A program made the translations under genes and the position numbers. From JAGOCV01 sp049445855 (GTDB lineage Bacteria > Pseudomonadota > Gammaproteobacteria > Burkholderiales > Burkholderiaceae_C), in assembly GCF_049445855.1 (NCBI RefSeq), contig NZ_JBMSDV010000001.1, positions 496,001-560,000 on the forward strand: a stretch of 64,000 nucleotides of DNA, written 5' to 3'. A model generated the notes under the pieces. The model saw nothing but the letters and a program-made list of their open reading frames with translations, was not told the origin of the DNA and made no database searches. The first letter of the stretch is position 1; every line of letters begins with the position of its first letter. Below, piece by piece: positions 12,455 through 21,258 of this stretch.

Positions 12455-13753
12455 CTAGCGCATCCACCACTTGAGTGGCGTTGTCACGAGTTCCGGCACG
12501 AACACGAGTGCGAACAGCACGATGAGCTGGGCAATGAAGAAGGGCATGACGCCCTTGAACGCATCGTCCATGGTGATGCGGGCCACGCCGCACACCACGT
12601 TGAGCACGGTGCCCACCGGCGGCGTGATGAGGCCGATGGCGTTGTTCATGATGAACAGCACGCCGAAGTACACGGGGTCGATGCCGGCCTTGATCACCAC
12701 CGGCATCAGCACCGGTGTGAGGATGAGCACGGTGGGTGTGAAGTCGAGCGCCGTGCCGACGATCACGATCAGCACCATGATCATCAGCATGAGAAGGGTC
12801 TTGTTGCCCATGAAGGGCTCCAGCATCTTCGCCACTTCGGTGGGGATGTTCGCCACGGTGATGAGCCATGCGCTCACCATGGCCGCAGCGACGAGGAACA
12901 TCACGACCGCCGTCGTCTTGCCGGCGGCCAGGATGAGCCGATAGAGCTGCGAGAACCTGAGTTCACGGTAGATGAACATGCCCACGACGAAGGAGTAGAC
13001 CGCGGCAACCACGGCAGCCTCGGTCGGCGTGAACGCGCCGAACTTCATGCCGCCGATGATGACCACGGGCAACGCGAGTGCAAAGCCCCCTTCGGCCGTG
13101 ACCTTGAGACGCTGCACCATGGGCATGCGCTCGGACGCCCTCACCCCGTCGCGGCGCGCGACGACCCACCAGGTGATGCCGATGGCCAGGCCCATGAGGA
13201 TGCCCGGCACGATCCCGGCAAGGAACAGCTTGGTGATGGACACGTTGCCCGCCACGCCGAAGATGATGAAACCGATGGATGGCGGGATCACCGGCGCGAT
13301 GATGCCGCCCGCTGCGATGAGGCCCGCAGAACGGTTCACGTCGTAGCCCGCACGTTTCATCATCGGGATGAGCAGCGCGGCGAGCGCTGCCGTGTCGGCC
13401 ACGGCAGACCCCGACAGCGAAGCCATGATCACCGCGGCCATCACCGCCACATAGCCGAGTCCGCCACGGAAGTGGCCGACCCATGCCATCGCCATGTTGA
13501 CGATGCGCCGCGACAGGCCACCCGCGTTCATGAACTCACCGGCCAGCAGGAAGAACGGCACGGCGAGCAAGGGGAAGTTGTCCGCGCCGTCGACGAAACG
13601 CTGCGCGATGATCTGGCTGTCGAACGCAGGCAGGCCGCCGGTGTAGGTCATGTAGCCCATGAGCGAAACGCCGCAGACGAGCAGCGCATACGCAATCGGC
13701 ATGCCGAGCGCCATGGCGCCGAGCAGGGAGAAGATGAAGATGCCGACCGTCAT
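12455..13753 (-). CDS. TRAP transporter large permease (DctM)
   Basis: 432 residues, almost entirely hydrophobic, with about 12 membrane segments. DctM signatures are visible: LLAVPFFLLAGEFMNAGGLS, SLSGSAVADTAALAALLIP, PPSIGFIIFGVAG and the C-terminal NNAIGLITPPVGTVLNV. It is the Na+-driven membrane channel of a TRAP importer. Its start is 4 bp after the stop of the small permease gene and its stop is 50 bp before the receptor start, giving the usual order Q-M-P in one operon. Confidence 0.95.
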   Translation of the reverse strand: MTVGIFIFSLLGAMALGMPIAYALLVCGVSLMGYMTYTGGLPAFDSQIIAQRFVDGADNFPLLAVPFFLLAGEFMNAGGLSRRIVNMAMAWVGHFRGGLGYVAVMAAVIMASLSGSAVADTAALAALLIPMMKRAGYDVNRSAGLIAAGGIIAPVIPPSIGFIIFGVAGNVSITKLFLAGIVPGILMGLAIGITWWVVARRDGVRASERMPMVQRLKVTAEGGFALALPVVIIGGMKFGAFTPTEAAVVAAVYSFVVGMFIYRELRFSQLYRLILAAGKTTAVVMFLVAAAMVSAWLITVANIPTEVAKMLEPFMGNKTLLMLMIMVLIVIVGTALDFTPTVLILTPVLMPVVIKAGIDPVYFGVLFIMNNAIGLITPPVGTVLNVVCGVARITMDDAFKGVMPFFIAQLIVLFALVFVPELVTTPLKWWMR

Positions 13754-13757
13754 CGCA

Positions 13758-14285
13758 TCACACCTTCACTTCCTGGAGCGTGTCTTCCGATTCCATGACC
13801 TGGACCATCTCGGCCTCGGTCATGCGCCCGGTCAGGAGCCGGAAAAGCGCGCGCAGGTTGAAGATACCCATGACCACGGACACGATGTAGCCGATGCCGT
13901 AGATCCAGATCATCGAGATGCCGACGACGGGCGAGATCGATGTGGCCTGCAGTTCGTGCATCTTCCAGGTGCCCATGAAGAAGAGCACGTTGCAGAAAAG
14001 CATGAGCACTTCACCCAGGAAGCGGCAGGCCTTCTTGCCACCCAGCGGCAGGCGGCGGATGAGCGTATCCACGCCCAGGTGGGCGCCGTCCCGCATGGCG
14101 ACCATCGCGCCGATGTAGGTGAGCCAGATGAAGCAGTAGCGCGACATCTCCTCCGACACGGTGATGCCGGAATTGAACACGTAGCGCAGCACGACGTTGC
14201 CGAACACCATGATGACCATGGCGACCATGCAGACCACGACGAGCAGTTCAAGAAGGCTGAAGAACGCCTTGATGGGCTTTGGCAA
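13758..14285 (-). CDS. TRAP transporter small permease (DctQ)
   Basis: 175 residues with four predicted membrane helices (the first is LLELLVVVCMVAMVIMVFGNVVL). The motif SEEMSRYCFIWLTYIGA is diagnostic for DctQ subunits. It pairs with DctM to form the importer. An AGGAGAC ribosome site precedes the ATG. It follows the GntR regulator by 49 bp on the same strand, so the regulator is probably the first gene of the operon. Confidence 0.93.
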   Translation of the reverse strand: MPKPIKAFFSLLELLVVVCMVAMVIMVFGNVVLRYVFNSGITVSEEMSRYCFIWLTYIGAMVAMRDGAHLGVDTLIRRLPLGGKKACRFLGEVLMLFCNVLFFMGTWKMHELQATSISPVVGISMIWIYGIGYIVSVVMGIFNLRALFRLLTGRMTEAEMVQVMESEDTLQEVKV

Positions 14286-14334
14286 GTTTGTCTCCTGTCC
14301 GGTTTTTCATGTTGTCGTTGTCGTTGTCCGTCAC

Positions 14335-15084
14335 TCAGGCGGCCATCGCCTTCAGGCGCGTGGCGGGATTGCTGATCTTCGGAATGCGCTTGCGCGATGC
14401 GAGCACCAGCTCGATGTCGTCGCGCGCGCCGTCGATCAGCACGAGGATCGCCTTCTCCGCGCGTTGCGGGTTGCGCGCGATGACCGCATCCAGCACGGCG
14501 CGGTGCAGCGGCAGCGAACTCGCAGGACCGCCCTTGCGGCTGGTCGAAATCTCGAAGCTGGTGCGCAGCAGCGCGCCGAGCGCGCGGCTCATCTGTACCA
14601 GCATGCGGTTGTGACTGGAACTGATGAGCCCCTGATGGAAGCGCAGGTCGTGCGTGATGTAGTCGCCGCCCTGCTCGATGGCCTGCTTCATGCCGGCAAA
14701 GGCTTCTTCCATGTTGCGGATGTCGGCCGCCGTGGCGCGCAAGGCCGACAGTCGAACGGCTGCAGGCTCCACCACACGGCGCAGGTCCTGCAGGTCGCGC
14801 AGGAACTCGACGGAGAGGCCTGCCTTGGTCTGCCAGACGATCACGTCGGCGTCGAACCAGTTCCACTGGTCTTCGGGCTGCACGCGCGTGCCGACCTTGG
14901 GGCCGGTGGTCAGCAGGCCCTTGGCCACGAGCGACTTCACCGCTTCGCGCACCACCGTGCGGCTCACACCGAGTGACTCGCAGAGCACGGGCTCGGGCGG
15001 GATGGCGCCGCCCACGGGATAACGCCCGTTGACGATGGCTTCGCCAAGGTGATCGACCGTGTTGCCGTGGACGTTCTTGATCAT
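14335..15084 (-). CDS. FCD-type GntR repressor of sugar-acid genes
   Basis: 249 residues. An N-terminal winged helix-turn-helix (CESLGVSRTVVREAVKSL, then KGLLTTGPKVGTRV) is followed by an all-helical FCD effector domain (about 90-225) with the metal-site residues in HDLRFHQGLI and PLHRAVLDAVIA. This is the DgoR/FadR/LldR-like arrangement, where a sugar acid or its keto-deoxy derivative releases the protein from DNA. The start MIKNVHGNTVDHLGEAI is chosen because upstream codons run into the promoter. The gene lies between the two arms it most likely controls and would repress itself. Confidence 0.9.
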   Translation of the reverse strand: MIKNVHGNTVDHLGEAIVNGRYPVGGAIPPEPVLCESLGVSRTVVREAVKSLVAKGLLTTGPKVGTRVQPEDQWNWFDADVIVWQTKAGLSVEFLRDLQDLRRVVEPAAVRLSALRATAADIRNMEEAFAGMKQAIEQGGDYITHDLRFHQGLISSSHNRMLVQMSRALGALLRTSFEISTSRKGGPASSLPLHRAVLDAVIARNPQRAEKAILVLIDGARDDIELVLASRKRIPKISNPATRLKAMAA

Positions 15085-15109
15085 GGTTTGCACTGAGAAC
15101 CGGCGGCAA

Positions 15110-15120
15110 TGGTATGACCA
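15110..15120. promoter_or_regulatory. GntR/FCD operator TGGT-ATG-ACCA
   Basis: A perfect TGGT-N3-ACCA palindrome, the consensus for FCD-type GntR repressors, sits 26 bp upstream of the repressor start and 62 bp upstream of the dehydratase start. CATAAT/TAATAT right next to it (15118-15126) can act as a -10 box for the + strand. Binding here would block both divergent transcripts. Confidence 0.7.
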
Positions 15121-15181
15121 TAATATGTTTGGAGATTCAGGACTTACCCGAACCCACGACACCACGAGGAAGAGACAGACC

Positions 15182-16924
15182 ATGAGCACGCCGCCGAAAG
15201 CCCGCAAGAAACCCGAAGAACTGCGCAGCCAGCAGTGGTGGGGGCGGCAGGACCGGGACGGCTTCATCTACCGCAGCTGGGTGAAAGGCAAGGGCGTGCC
15301 GCACGACCAGTTCGACGGCCGCCCGGTCATCGGCATCTGCAACACCTTCAGCGAACTCACGCCCTGCAACAGCCACTTCCGCACGCTGGCCGAGCAGGTG
15401 AAGATCGGTGTCTATGAAGCCGGCGGCTTCCCGCTGGAGTTCCCTGTCATGTCGCTGGGCGAGACGCTGCTGCGCCCCACGGCCATGCTCTACCGCAACC
15501 TCGCGAGCATGGATGTGGAAGAAAGCATCCGTGGCAATCCGCTCGACGGCGTGGTGCTGCTGATGGGCTGCGACAAGACCACGCCGGCGCTGATGATGGG
15601 CGCCTCCAGCGTGGACCTGCCGACCATCGGCGTGTCCGGTGGGCCCATGCTCAGCGGCAAGTGGCGCGGGCAGGAACTCGGCTCGGGCACGGGCGTGTGG
15701 CAGATGAGCGAGATGGTGCGCGCAGGCACGCTCACCATGAAGGAGTTCAACGAGGCCGAGAGCTGCATGCACCGCAGCCACGGCCACTGCATGACGATGG
15801 GCACCGCGTCCACCATGGCAAGCATGGTCGAATCGCTCGGCGTCGGCCTGCCCGGCAATGCGGCCTACCCTGCGGTGGATGGACGGCGCAACGTACTCGC
15901 ACGCATGGCCGGCCGCCGCATCGTGGACATGGTGCATGAAGACCTGACGCTGTCGAAGATCGTCACACGCCGTGCCATCGAGAACGCGATCAAGGTGAAC
16001 GCGGCCATCGGCGGCTCCACCAACTTCGTGATCCACCTGCTGGCGATTGCGGGACGCCTGGGCATTCCGCTCGAACTCGAAGACTTCGACCGCCTCGCTT
16101 CAGAACTGCCCTGCCTGCTGAACCTGCAACCCTCGGGCAAGTTCCTGATGGAAGACTTCTGCTACGCGGGCGGCCTGCCGGTGGTGATGAAAGAGATCGC
16201 GGAGCACCTGCACAAGGACGTGATCACCTCCACCGGCCAGACGCTGTGGGAGAACGTGAAGGATGCGGAGAACTACAACCCGCAGGTGATCCAGCCGCTG
16301 GCCGATCCGTTCAAGGACAAGGCCGGCATCTGCGTGCTGCGCGGCAACCTCGCACCGCGTGGTGCGATCATCAAGCCGAGCGCAGCCACACCCGCGCTGC
16401 TGACGCACAAGGGCCGCGCAGTGGTGTTCGAGAATGCGGACGACCTGCACAAGCGCATCGACGACGAGAACCTGGACATCGACGAGCACTGCGTGATGGT
16501 GCTCAAGAACTGCGGGCCCAAGGGGTACCCGGGCATGGCCGAGTCCGGCAACATGCCGCTGCCGCCGAAGGTGCTGCGCAAGGGCATCACCGACATGGTG
16601 CGCATCAGCGATGCCCGCATGAGCGGCACGGCCTACGGCACGGTGGTGCTGCACACGACGCCGGAAGCGGCGGCAGGCGGGCCGCTCGCGCTCGTGCAGA
16701 ACGGCGACATCGTCGAGCTCGATGTGCCCAACCGCAGGATCCACCTGCACGTGAGCGACGAGGAACTCGAAAAGCGCCGTGCCGCATGGAAAGCCCCGAA
16801 ACCCCCGCTCGACTCCGGCTACTGGAAGCTTTACGTCGACCATGTGCTTCAGGCCGACGAAGGCGCGGACCTCGACTTCCTGCGCGGCAAACGCGGCGCC
16901 TTCGTGCCGCGCGACAATCACTGA
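15182..16924 (+). CDS. araD: IlvD/Edd-family sugar-acid dehydratase, AraD type
   Basis: 580 residues, the size of the pentonate dehydratase branch of the IlvD/Edd family. Three cysteines that hold the [2Fe-2S] cluster are at C62 (ELTPCNSHF), C130 (MGCDKTTPA) and C203 (HGHCMTMGTAST); they match, with a constant +3 offset, the cluster ligands I recall for Rhizobium L-arabinonate dehydratase. The catalytic Ser lies in ISDARMSGTAYG. That enzyme also takes D-fuconate and D-galactonate. With KDGal kinase and KDPGal aldolase downstream, a hexonate such as D-galactonate is the more likely physiological substrate here. An AGGAAGAGA ribosome site precedes the ATG. Confidence 0.88.
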   Translation: MSTPPKARKKPEELRSQQWWGRQDRDGFIYRSWVKGKGVPHDQFDGRPVIGICNTFSELTPCNSHFRTLAEQVKIGVYEAGGFPLEFPVMSLGETLLRPTAMLYRNLASMDVEESIRGNPLDGVVLLMGCDKTTPALMMGASSVDLPTIGVSGGPMLSGKWRGQELGSGTGVWQMSEMVRAGTLTMKEFNEAESCMHRSHGHCMTMGTASTMASMVESLGVGLPGNAAYPAVDGRRNVLARMAGRRIVDMVHEDLTLSKIVTRRAIENAIKVNAAIGGSTNFVIHLLAIAGRLGIPLELEDFDRLASELPCLLNLQPSGKFLMEDFCYAGGLPVVMKEIAEHLHKDVITSTGQTLWENVKDAENYNPQVIQPLADPFKDKAGICVLRGNLAPRGAIIKPSAATPALLTHKGRAVVFENADDLHKRIDDENLDIDEHCVMVLKNCGPKGYPGMAESGNMPLPPKVLRKGITDMVRISDARMSGTAYGTVVLHTTPEAAAGGPLALVQNGDIVELDVPNRRIHLHVSDEELEKRRAAWKAPKPPLDSGYWKLYVDHVLQADEGADLDFLRGKRGAFVPRDNH

Positions 16925-16946
16925 CCGCCCCTTTCATTCCGATCGC

Positions 16947-17930
16947 ATGGACAAGACCTTCGACGTGACCGCCCTCGGCGAGGGCATGCTCGAATTCAAC
17001 CAGACGACTCCAGGAGAACCGCAGTACCTGCAGGGCTTCGGGGGCGACACGAGCAACGCGGTGATCGCTGCCGCACGCGCCGGTGCGAGAACGGCTTACC
17101 TCACGCGGGTCGGCAGCGACACCTTCGGCCGGGCATTGCTGAAACTGTGGGCAGCGGAAGGCGTCGATACGCAAGCCGTCGAATCTGCAGGCGAAGCGCC
17201 GACAGGCATCTACTTCGTCACACACGGCACGCGGGGGCACGAATTCAGCTACCTGCGCGCCGGCTCGGCGGCGAGTCGCATGACGCCCGCGTGGCTCGGA
17301 ACCGGCGAAGTCACGACGCCACAGGAAGTGATCCGGCAATCGCGCGTGCTGCATGCATCGGGCATCTCGCTCGCGATCTCGCCCGACGCCTGCGACACCG
17401 TGTTCGCCGCGATGAAGATGGCGCGCGATGCCGCCACGCTCGTGTCCTTCGACTCCAACCTGCGGCTCAAGCTCTGGCCGCTCGACCGTGCACGTGCCTG
17501 CATCGCACAGGCCGTGGCGCTCTGCGACATCTTCCTTCCGAGCCTGGAGGACATGACCGTGCTGACCGGCCTGTCGGACGCGGACGCCATCGTCGACTGG
17601 GGCCACGCGCATGGCGCGCGCATTGTGGCGCTCAAGCTCGGCGCGCAAGGCGCCCTCGTGAGTGACGGCACGGTCCGCGAAAAGATGGCCGCGCATCCGG
17701 TGCAGCTGGTCGATGCCACCGGCGCAGGCGACTGCTTCTGCGGCACCCTCCTTGCAGGCATTGCGCAGGGCCGCAGTCTGATCGATGCGGCGCAGCGGGC
17801 CAATGCGGCGGCCGCTCTCGCCGTCCAGGGTTACGGCGCGGTGGCTCCCCTGCCCGGATCAGCAGACGTCACGCAATTCCTCGCCCGCAGCGGCAGCGGC
17901 AGCGGCAGCGGCAGCGGCAGCGCACGATGA
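16947..17930 (+). CDS. PfkB-family 2-keto-3-deoxygluconate kinase-like
   Basis: 327 residues of a ribokinase/PfkB sugar kinase. The N-terminal sugar-binding motif is GGDTSNAVIAAARAG and the C-terminal catalytic motif is DATGAGDCFCGTLLAG with its Asp base. The family branch resembles KdgK, which makes KDPG (KdgK product is cleaved by Eda, encoded at 22281-22922). The protein ends in (Ser-Gly)5-Ser-Ala-Arg, encoded by a hexanucleotide repeat; the tail is outside the catalytic fold. Its stop overlaps the next start (ATGA), so the two kinases are translationally coupled. Confidence 0.85.
   Translation: MDKTFDVTALGEGMLEFNQTTPGEPQYLQGFGGDTSNAVIAAARAGARTAYLTRVGSDTFGRALLKLWAAEGVDTQAVESAGEAPTGIYFVTHGTRGHEFSYLRAGSAASRMTPAWLGTGEVTTPQEVIRQSRVLHASGISLAISPDACDTVFAAMKMARDAATLVSFDSNLRLKLWPLDRARACIAQAVALCDIFLPSLEDMTVLTGLSDADAIVDWGHAHGARIVALKLGAQGALVSDGTVREKMAAHPVQLVDATGAGDCFCGTLLAGIAQGRSLIDAAQRANAAAALAVQGYGAVAPLPGSADVTQFLARSGSGSGSGSGSAR
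17889..17921 (+). repeat. AGCGGC microsatellite in kinase 3' end
   Basis: Five and a half perfect copies of AGCGGC encode an alternating Ser-Gly tail just before the stop. The unit is two codons, so slippage changes tail length without shifting frame. The overlapping downstream start would be unaffected. Confidence 0.9.
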
Positions 17931-18847
17931 CCCGGCTGCGACCCTTCATCGCCCTCGACTGGGGCACCTCTTCGCTGCGCGGAGCCCGCCTCGATGACCA
18001 CGCCCGGGTCGTCGAGGAGCGGTCCTTCCCGCGCGGCATCCTGACCGTACCGCAGGGTGGATTCCGGACCGCATTCGACGAATGCTTCGGCGACTGGATG
18101 TCCGCAGCCCCGGACACGCTCTGCCTCATCAGCGGGATGGCGGGCAGCCGGCAGGGCTGGGCCGAGGCGCCGTACTGCGCCAGTCCGGCCGGGTTCGCCG
18201 AGGCGTCGGCGCGGATGCACTGGATCGAACCCGGGCGCATCGGCCTTGTCCCGGGCATCAGCCACATGAGCCCGCGCGACGGCACGCCGGACGTGATGCG
18301 GGGGGAGGAAACCCAGATATTCGGCGCCATCCACCTGCTGGGCCGCACGGGCGGGGTCTTCGTGCTGCCCGGCACCCACAGCAAGTGGGCCATCGTCGAG
18401 GACGGCCGCATCCTTTCCTTCCGGACGTTCATGACCGGCGAGTTCTTCGCCCTGCTGAGCACGCACTCCATCCTCGCGCGCACGCTGCACGCCAATGCCC
18501 CATTCGATGAAACGGCCTTCCTGGACGGCGTGATGCATTCGCAGAACAGCGCGGGCCTGTTGCACAACGCGTTCAGCGCGCGCACGCTTGCGCTCTTCGG
18601 CCGCATGGAGTCCGACGCGCTCACGAGCTATCTCTCGGGCCTGGTCATCGGAGAGGAACTGCGCTCGCAGCCGCTGCTGTCCGGAATCCCTGTCGTACTC
18701 ATCGGGTCGGCCCAGCTCACTGCCCGCTATGCCATGGCCATGACGCGACTGGGGTGTCATGTGGTTGCGCCAGAATCGAACGCCACATGGGCCGGCCTGC
18801 ATGCACTGCGCATGCAGGTCGAGGCGCAGACGGAGACCCGACCATGA
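17927..18847 (+). CDS. dgoK: 2-dehydro-3-deoxygalactonokinase
   Basis: 306 residues of the DgoK family. The start region FIALDWGTSSLRGARLD is the phosphate-binding loop of the ASKHA-type kinases; ISGMAGSRQGWAEAPYC and FVLPGTHSKWAIVEDG are family signatures. It phosphorylates 2-keto-3-deoxygalactonate at O6, giving KDPGal for the aldolase encoded next. It overlaps the preceding and following genes by 4 bp each (ATGA), a tight three-gene translational unit. Confidence 0.93.
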   Translation: MTRLRPFIALDWGTSSLRGARLDDHARVVEERSFPRGILTVPQGGFRTAFDECFGDWMSAAPDTLCLISGMAGSRQGWAEAPYCASPAGFAEASARMHWIEPGRIGLVPGISHMSPRDGTPDVMRGEETQIFGAIHLLGRTGGVFVLPGTHSKWAIVEDGRILSFRTFMTGEFFALLSTHSILARTLHANAPFDETAFLDGVMHSQNSAGLLHNAFSARTLALFGRMESDALTSYLSGLVIGEELRSQPLLSGIPVVLIGSAQLTARYAMAMTRLGCHVVAPESNATWAGLHALRMQVEAQTETRP

Positions 18848-19494
18848 GCAACATGCCCGCGAACGAACAGACCTTCCGCAAACTCATGCAGCATCTGCCG
18901 CTCGTGGCGATCCTGCGCGGCATCGAGCCCGATGAAGCCGATGCCGTCGGCGACGCGCTCGTCGGCCAGGGCTTCAACCTGATCGAGGTCCCCTTCAATT
19001 CGCCCCGGCCGCTGGCCAGCATCGAGCGGCTGGCCCGGCGTTTCCCGAATTCGCTGGTGGGCGCAGGCACGGTGCTCACGGTGGAAGAAGTACGGCAGAC
19101 GCGCGACGCCGGCGGACGACTGGTCGTGTCACCGAACTTCGACGTCGATGTCGTACGCGAGGCGCGGGCGCTCGGGTTGATCAGCCTGCCGGGTGTGCTG
19201 ACGCCCACGGAGGCCTTCGCCGCCATGCGGGCCGGCGCGCACGGTCTCAAGCTCTTTCCGGCAGAAGTGGTGCCCCCGCGGGTGGTGAAAGCCTTACGCG
19301 CCGTCATTCCCGTCGATGTGCCCTTGCTGCCCGTCGGCGGCATCAACACCAAGAACATGGCTGAATACCTTGCGCAGGGCGCAAGCGGCTTCGGCATCGG
19401 CTCGGCACTCTACAAGCCAGGCAAGTCGGCCGCCGAAGTGGCACGCGATGCGCGTGTGTTCGCATCGGCCTACGTCGGCATGCAGGCGACCTGA
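18844..19494 (+). CDS. dgoA: 2-dehydro-3-deoxy-6-phosphogalactonate aldolase
   Basis: 216 residues, KDPG/KDPGal class I aldolase family. The catalytic Glu is in LIEVPFNSPRP and the Schiff-base Lys in AHGLKLFPAEVVPP; phosphate binding uses LLPVGGINTKNM and GFGIGSALYKPG. The LKLFPAE form and VPFNSP are the DgoA, not Eda, variants. It splits KDPGal into pyruvate and glyceraldehyde 3-phosphate and completes the De Ley-Doudoroff branch. Last gene of the four-gene arm. Confidence 0.92.
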   Translation: MSNMPANEQTFRKLMQHLPLVAILRGIEPDEADAVGDALVGQGFNLIEVPFNSPRPLASIERLARRFPNSLVGAGTVLTVEEVRQTRDAGGRLVVSPNFDVDVVREARALGLISLPGVLTPTEAFAAMRAGAHGLKLFPAEVVPPRVVKALRAVIPVDVPLLPVGGINTKNMAEYLAQGASGFGIGSALYKPGKSAAEVARDARVFASAYVGMQAT

Positions 19495-19521
19495 GTCACC
19501 TGCACACACGGCGCGCGAGCC

Positions 19522-20739
19522 TCAGGCGATACCTGCCTGCGCGGGGCGAGGAAGCTGCTCCCTGATCGGCAGATGCACCAGCGCCGCACCCACGGCCAGC
19601 ACGATGTCGATGTACCAGACCCAGTCGTACGAGCCCGTGGCTTCGAATACCTTGCCGCCCATCCATGCGCCCAGGAAGCCGCCGATCTGGTGCGCCAGCA
19701 TCACGATGCCGAACAGCGTCGCCATGTTGGCCGGGCCGAAGAACTTCGCGACCAGCCCCGCGGTCGGCGGCACGGTCGACAGGAAAGTGACGCCCATCAC
19801 GGCGGCGAAGATCAGCACGACGGCTTCCGTCTTCGGCGCGAACAGGAACACCAGCACAGCGACGCCACGCGCCGCATACACCAGCGACAGCAGCGATTTC
19901 ATGCGCCAGCGGCCCACCGCCCAGCCCATGGCGAAGCTGCCGACGATGTTGAACAGGCCGATGAGCGCCAGCGCCCAGCCCGCCACCTGCACCGGCAGCC
20001 CGCACGAGGCGATGACGCCCGGCAAGTGCGTGGCAAGAAACGCGACGTGGAACCCGCAGACTAAGAAGCCCACGGACAGGTACAGGTAGCTCGGCGTGCG
20101 CAGCGCCGTGCGGATCGCCTCGCGGGTGCCCACGGGCCTGGCGCCTGCGGGTGCCGTCTGCAGCGAATTGCCCTTGAGCACGAACACCGCTGGCAGCACG
20201 AGCAACACCAGCAGTCCAAGCACCTGCATGGAATTCGCCCAGCCCATGGCCACGGTGAGAGCGCCTGCAATCGGTGCCATCAGGAATTGTCCGAACGAGC
20301 CCCCTGCATTCACGATGCCGGTGGCAAGGCCGCGTTTTTCGGGCGGCACGAGCCGCGTCGTCGCGGCCATCAGGACCGACGGTCCCGCCATGCCTGCGCC
20401 ACCCGCCGACAGCACACCGATCGCAAAGATGAGACCGGCGGTGCTCGTCATGTAAGGCGTGATGAATGTGCCCAGTGCCACCAGCAGCGCACCGATGAAG
20501 ATCACCCGCCCCGTGCCGATCTTGTCGGCCACGGCACCGGCGAACGGTTGTGTCAGCCCCCACCACAGCTGGCCGAATGCAAAGGCCAGGCTGATGCTGC
20601 CGAGCCCGAGTCCGGTCGATGTATTGAGCGGCGAGAGGAACAACCCCATCGTCTGTCGCGTGCCCATGGTCAGGGCGAAAGTGCCTGCAGCCGCCAGCAG
20701 CACGAGCCACACGGCGTGACGGCGAATGGTTTCAGTCAT
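19522..20739 (-). CDS. MFS transporter
   Basis: 405 residues, 12 predicted membrane helices, beginning MTETIRRHAVWLVLLAAAG. GTRQTMGLFLSPL and FAGAVADKIGTGRVIF are typical of the oxalate/formate- and monocarboxylate-like MFS group. Its 5' end overlaps the 3' end of an upstream MarR regulator by 8 bp, so the regulator most likely controls it; the substrate is unknown. It converges with dgoA across 27 bp and is not obviously part of the sugar-acid locus. Confidence 0.9.
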   Translation of the reverse strand: MTETIRRHAVWLVLLAAAGTFALTMGTRQTMGLFLSPLNTSTGLGLGSISLAFAFGQLWWGLTQPFAGAVADKIGTGRVIFIGALLVALGTFITPYMTSTAGLIFAIGVLSAGGAGMAGPSVLMAATTRLVPPEKRGLATGIVNAGGSFGQFLMAPIAGALTVAMGWANSMQVLGLLVLLVLPAVFVLKGNSLQTAPAGARPVGTREAIRTALRTPSYLYLSVGFLVCGFHVAFLATHLPGVIASCGLPVQVAGWALALIGLFNIVGSFAMGWAVGRWRMKSLLSLVYAARGVAVLVFLFAPKTEAVVLIFAAVMGVTFLSTVPPTAGLVAKFFGPANMATLFGIVMLAHQIGGFLGAWMGGKVFEATGSYDWVWYIDIVLAVGAALVHLPIREQLPRPAQAGIA

Positions 20740-21199
20740 CGGAATCCCCGGTGTTGTCTTCTTCGGCAGCAAGCAGTTCGCTTGCCTCGTCCAGCAGGGC
20801 ATGCAGCGCGATCACGCGCTCCGCGCCCAGGATGTCGTTGATGGCCATCTGGGCGTCGTGCCAGCGTCGCTGGGCGTCCATGCGCGTGGCACGCCCTTCT
20901 TCCGTCAGACTGACAAGGCGGCTGCGCGCATCCGACCCCGCCTCGACGGTGAGCCAGCCGCGTTCGACCAGGACCTTGAGATTGCGCGTCATGGTGGAGG
21001 GCTCGATGCGCAGCAGCCGCGAGATATCCACCGGCCGCATCGGCCCGCGCTTGAACACGCACGACAGCAGCGAATATTGCGTCGTGCGCAATCCCGACTT
21101 TCCGAGTTCCGCGTCGAAATGGCGCGTGACCTGCCGCATGAGCTGGCGCAGCTTGAGATTGGTGCAGCCCTGCGGCTTCACGGGAACAGTCGCGTTCAT
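20732..21199 (-). CDS. MarR family transcriptional regulator
   Basis: 155 residues with a central winged helix: LRTTQYSLLSCVFKRGPMRPVDISRLLRIEPSTMTRNLKVLVERGWL, wing at EAGSDARSRLVSLTEEG. MNATVPVKPQGC at 21199 is preferred over earlier in-frame codons that fall in the operator. It overlaps the MFS gene by 8 bp and is divergent from a thioesterase gene; palindromes in the 59-bp gap fit autoregulation. Confidence 0.9.
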   Translation of the reverse strand: MNATVPVKPQGCTNLKLRQLMRQVTRHFDAELGKSGLRTTQYSLLSCVFKRGPMRPVDISRLLRIEPSTMTRNLKVLVERGWLTVEAGSDARSRLVSLTEEGRATRMDAQRRWHDAQMAINDILGAERVIALHALLDEASELLAAEEDNTGDSDD

Positions 21200-21216
21200 G
21201 ACATCCGTCTTGATAA

Positions 21217-21243
21217 TTGCATCTACAATCATTGTATCTACAA
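21217..21243. promoter_or_regulatory. Probable MarR operator pair
   Basis: TTGCATCTACAA and TTGTATCTACAA, 15 bp apart start to start, lie in the short gap between the MarR and thioesterase genes. The second is a TTGTA-N2-TACAA palindrome. Tandem dyads just upstream of a MarR start are the usual autoregulatory layout. Confidence 0.55.
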
Positions 21244-21258
21244 CCAGGAAAGAATGCA

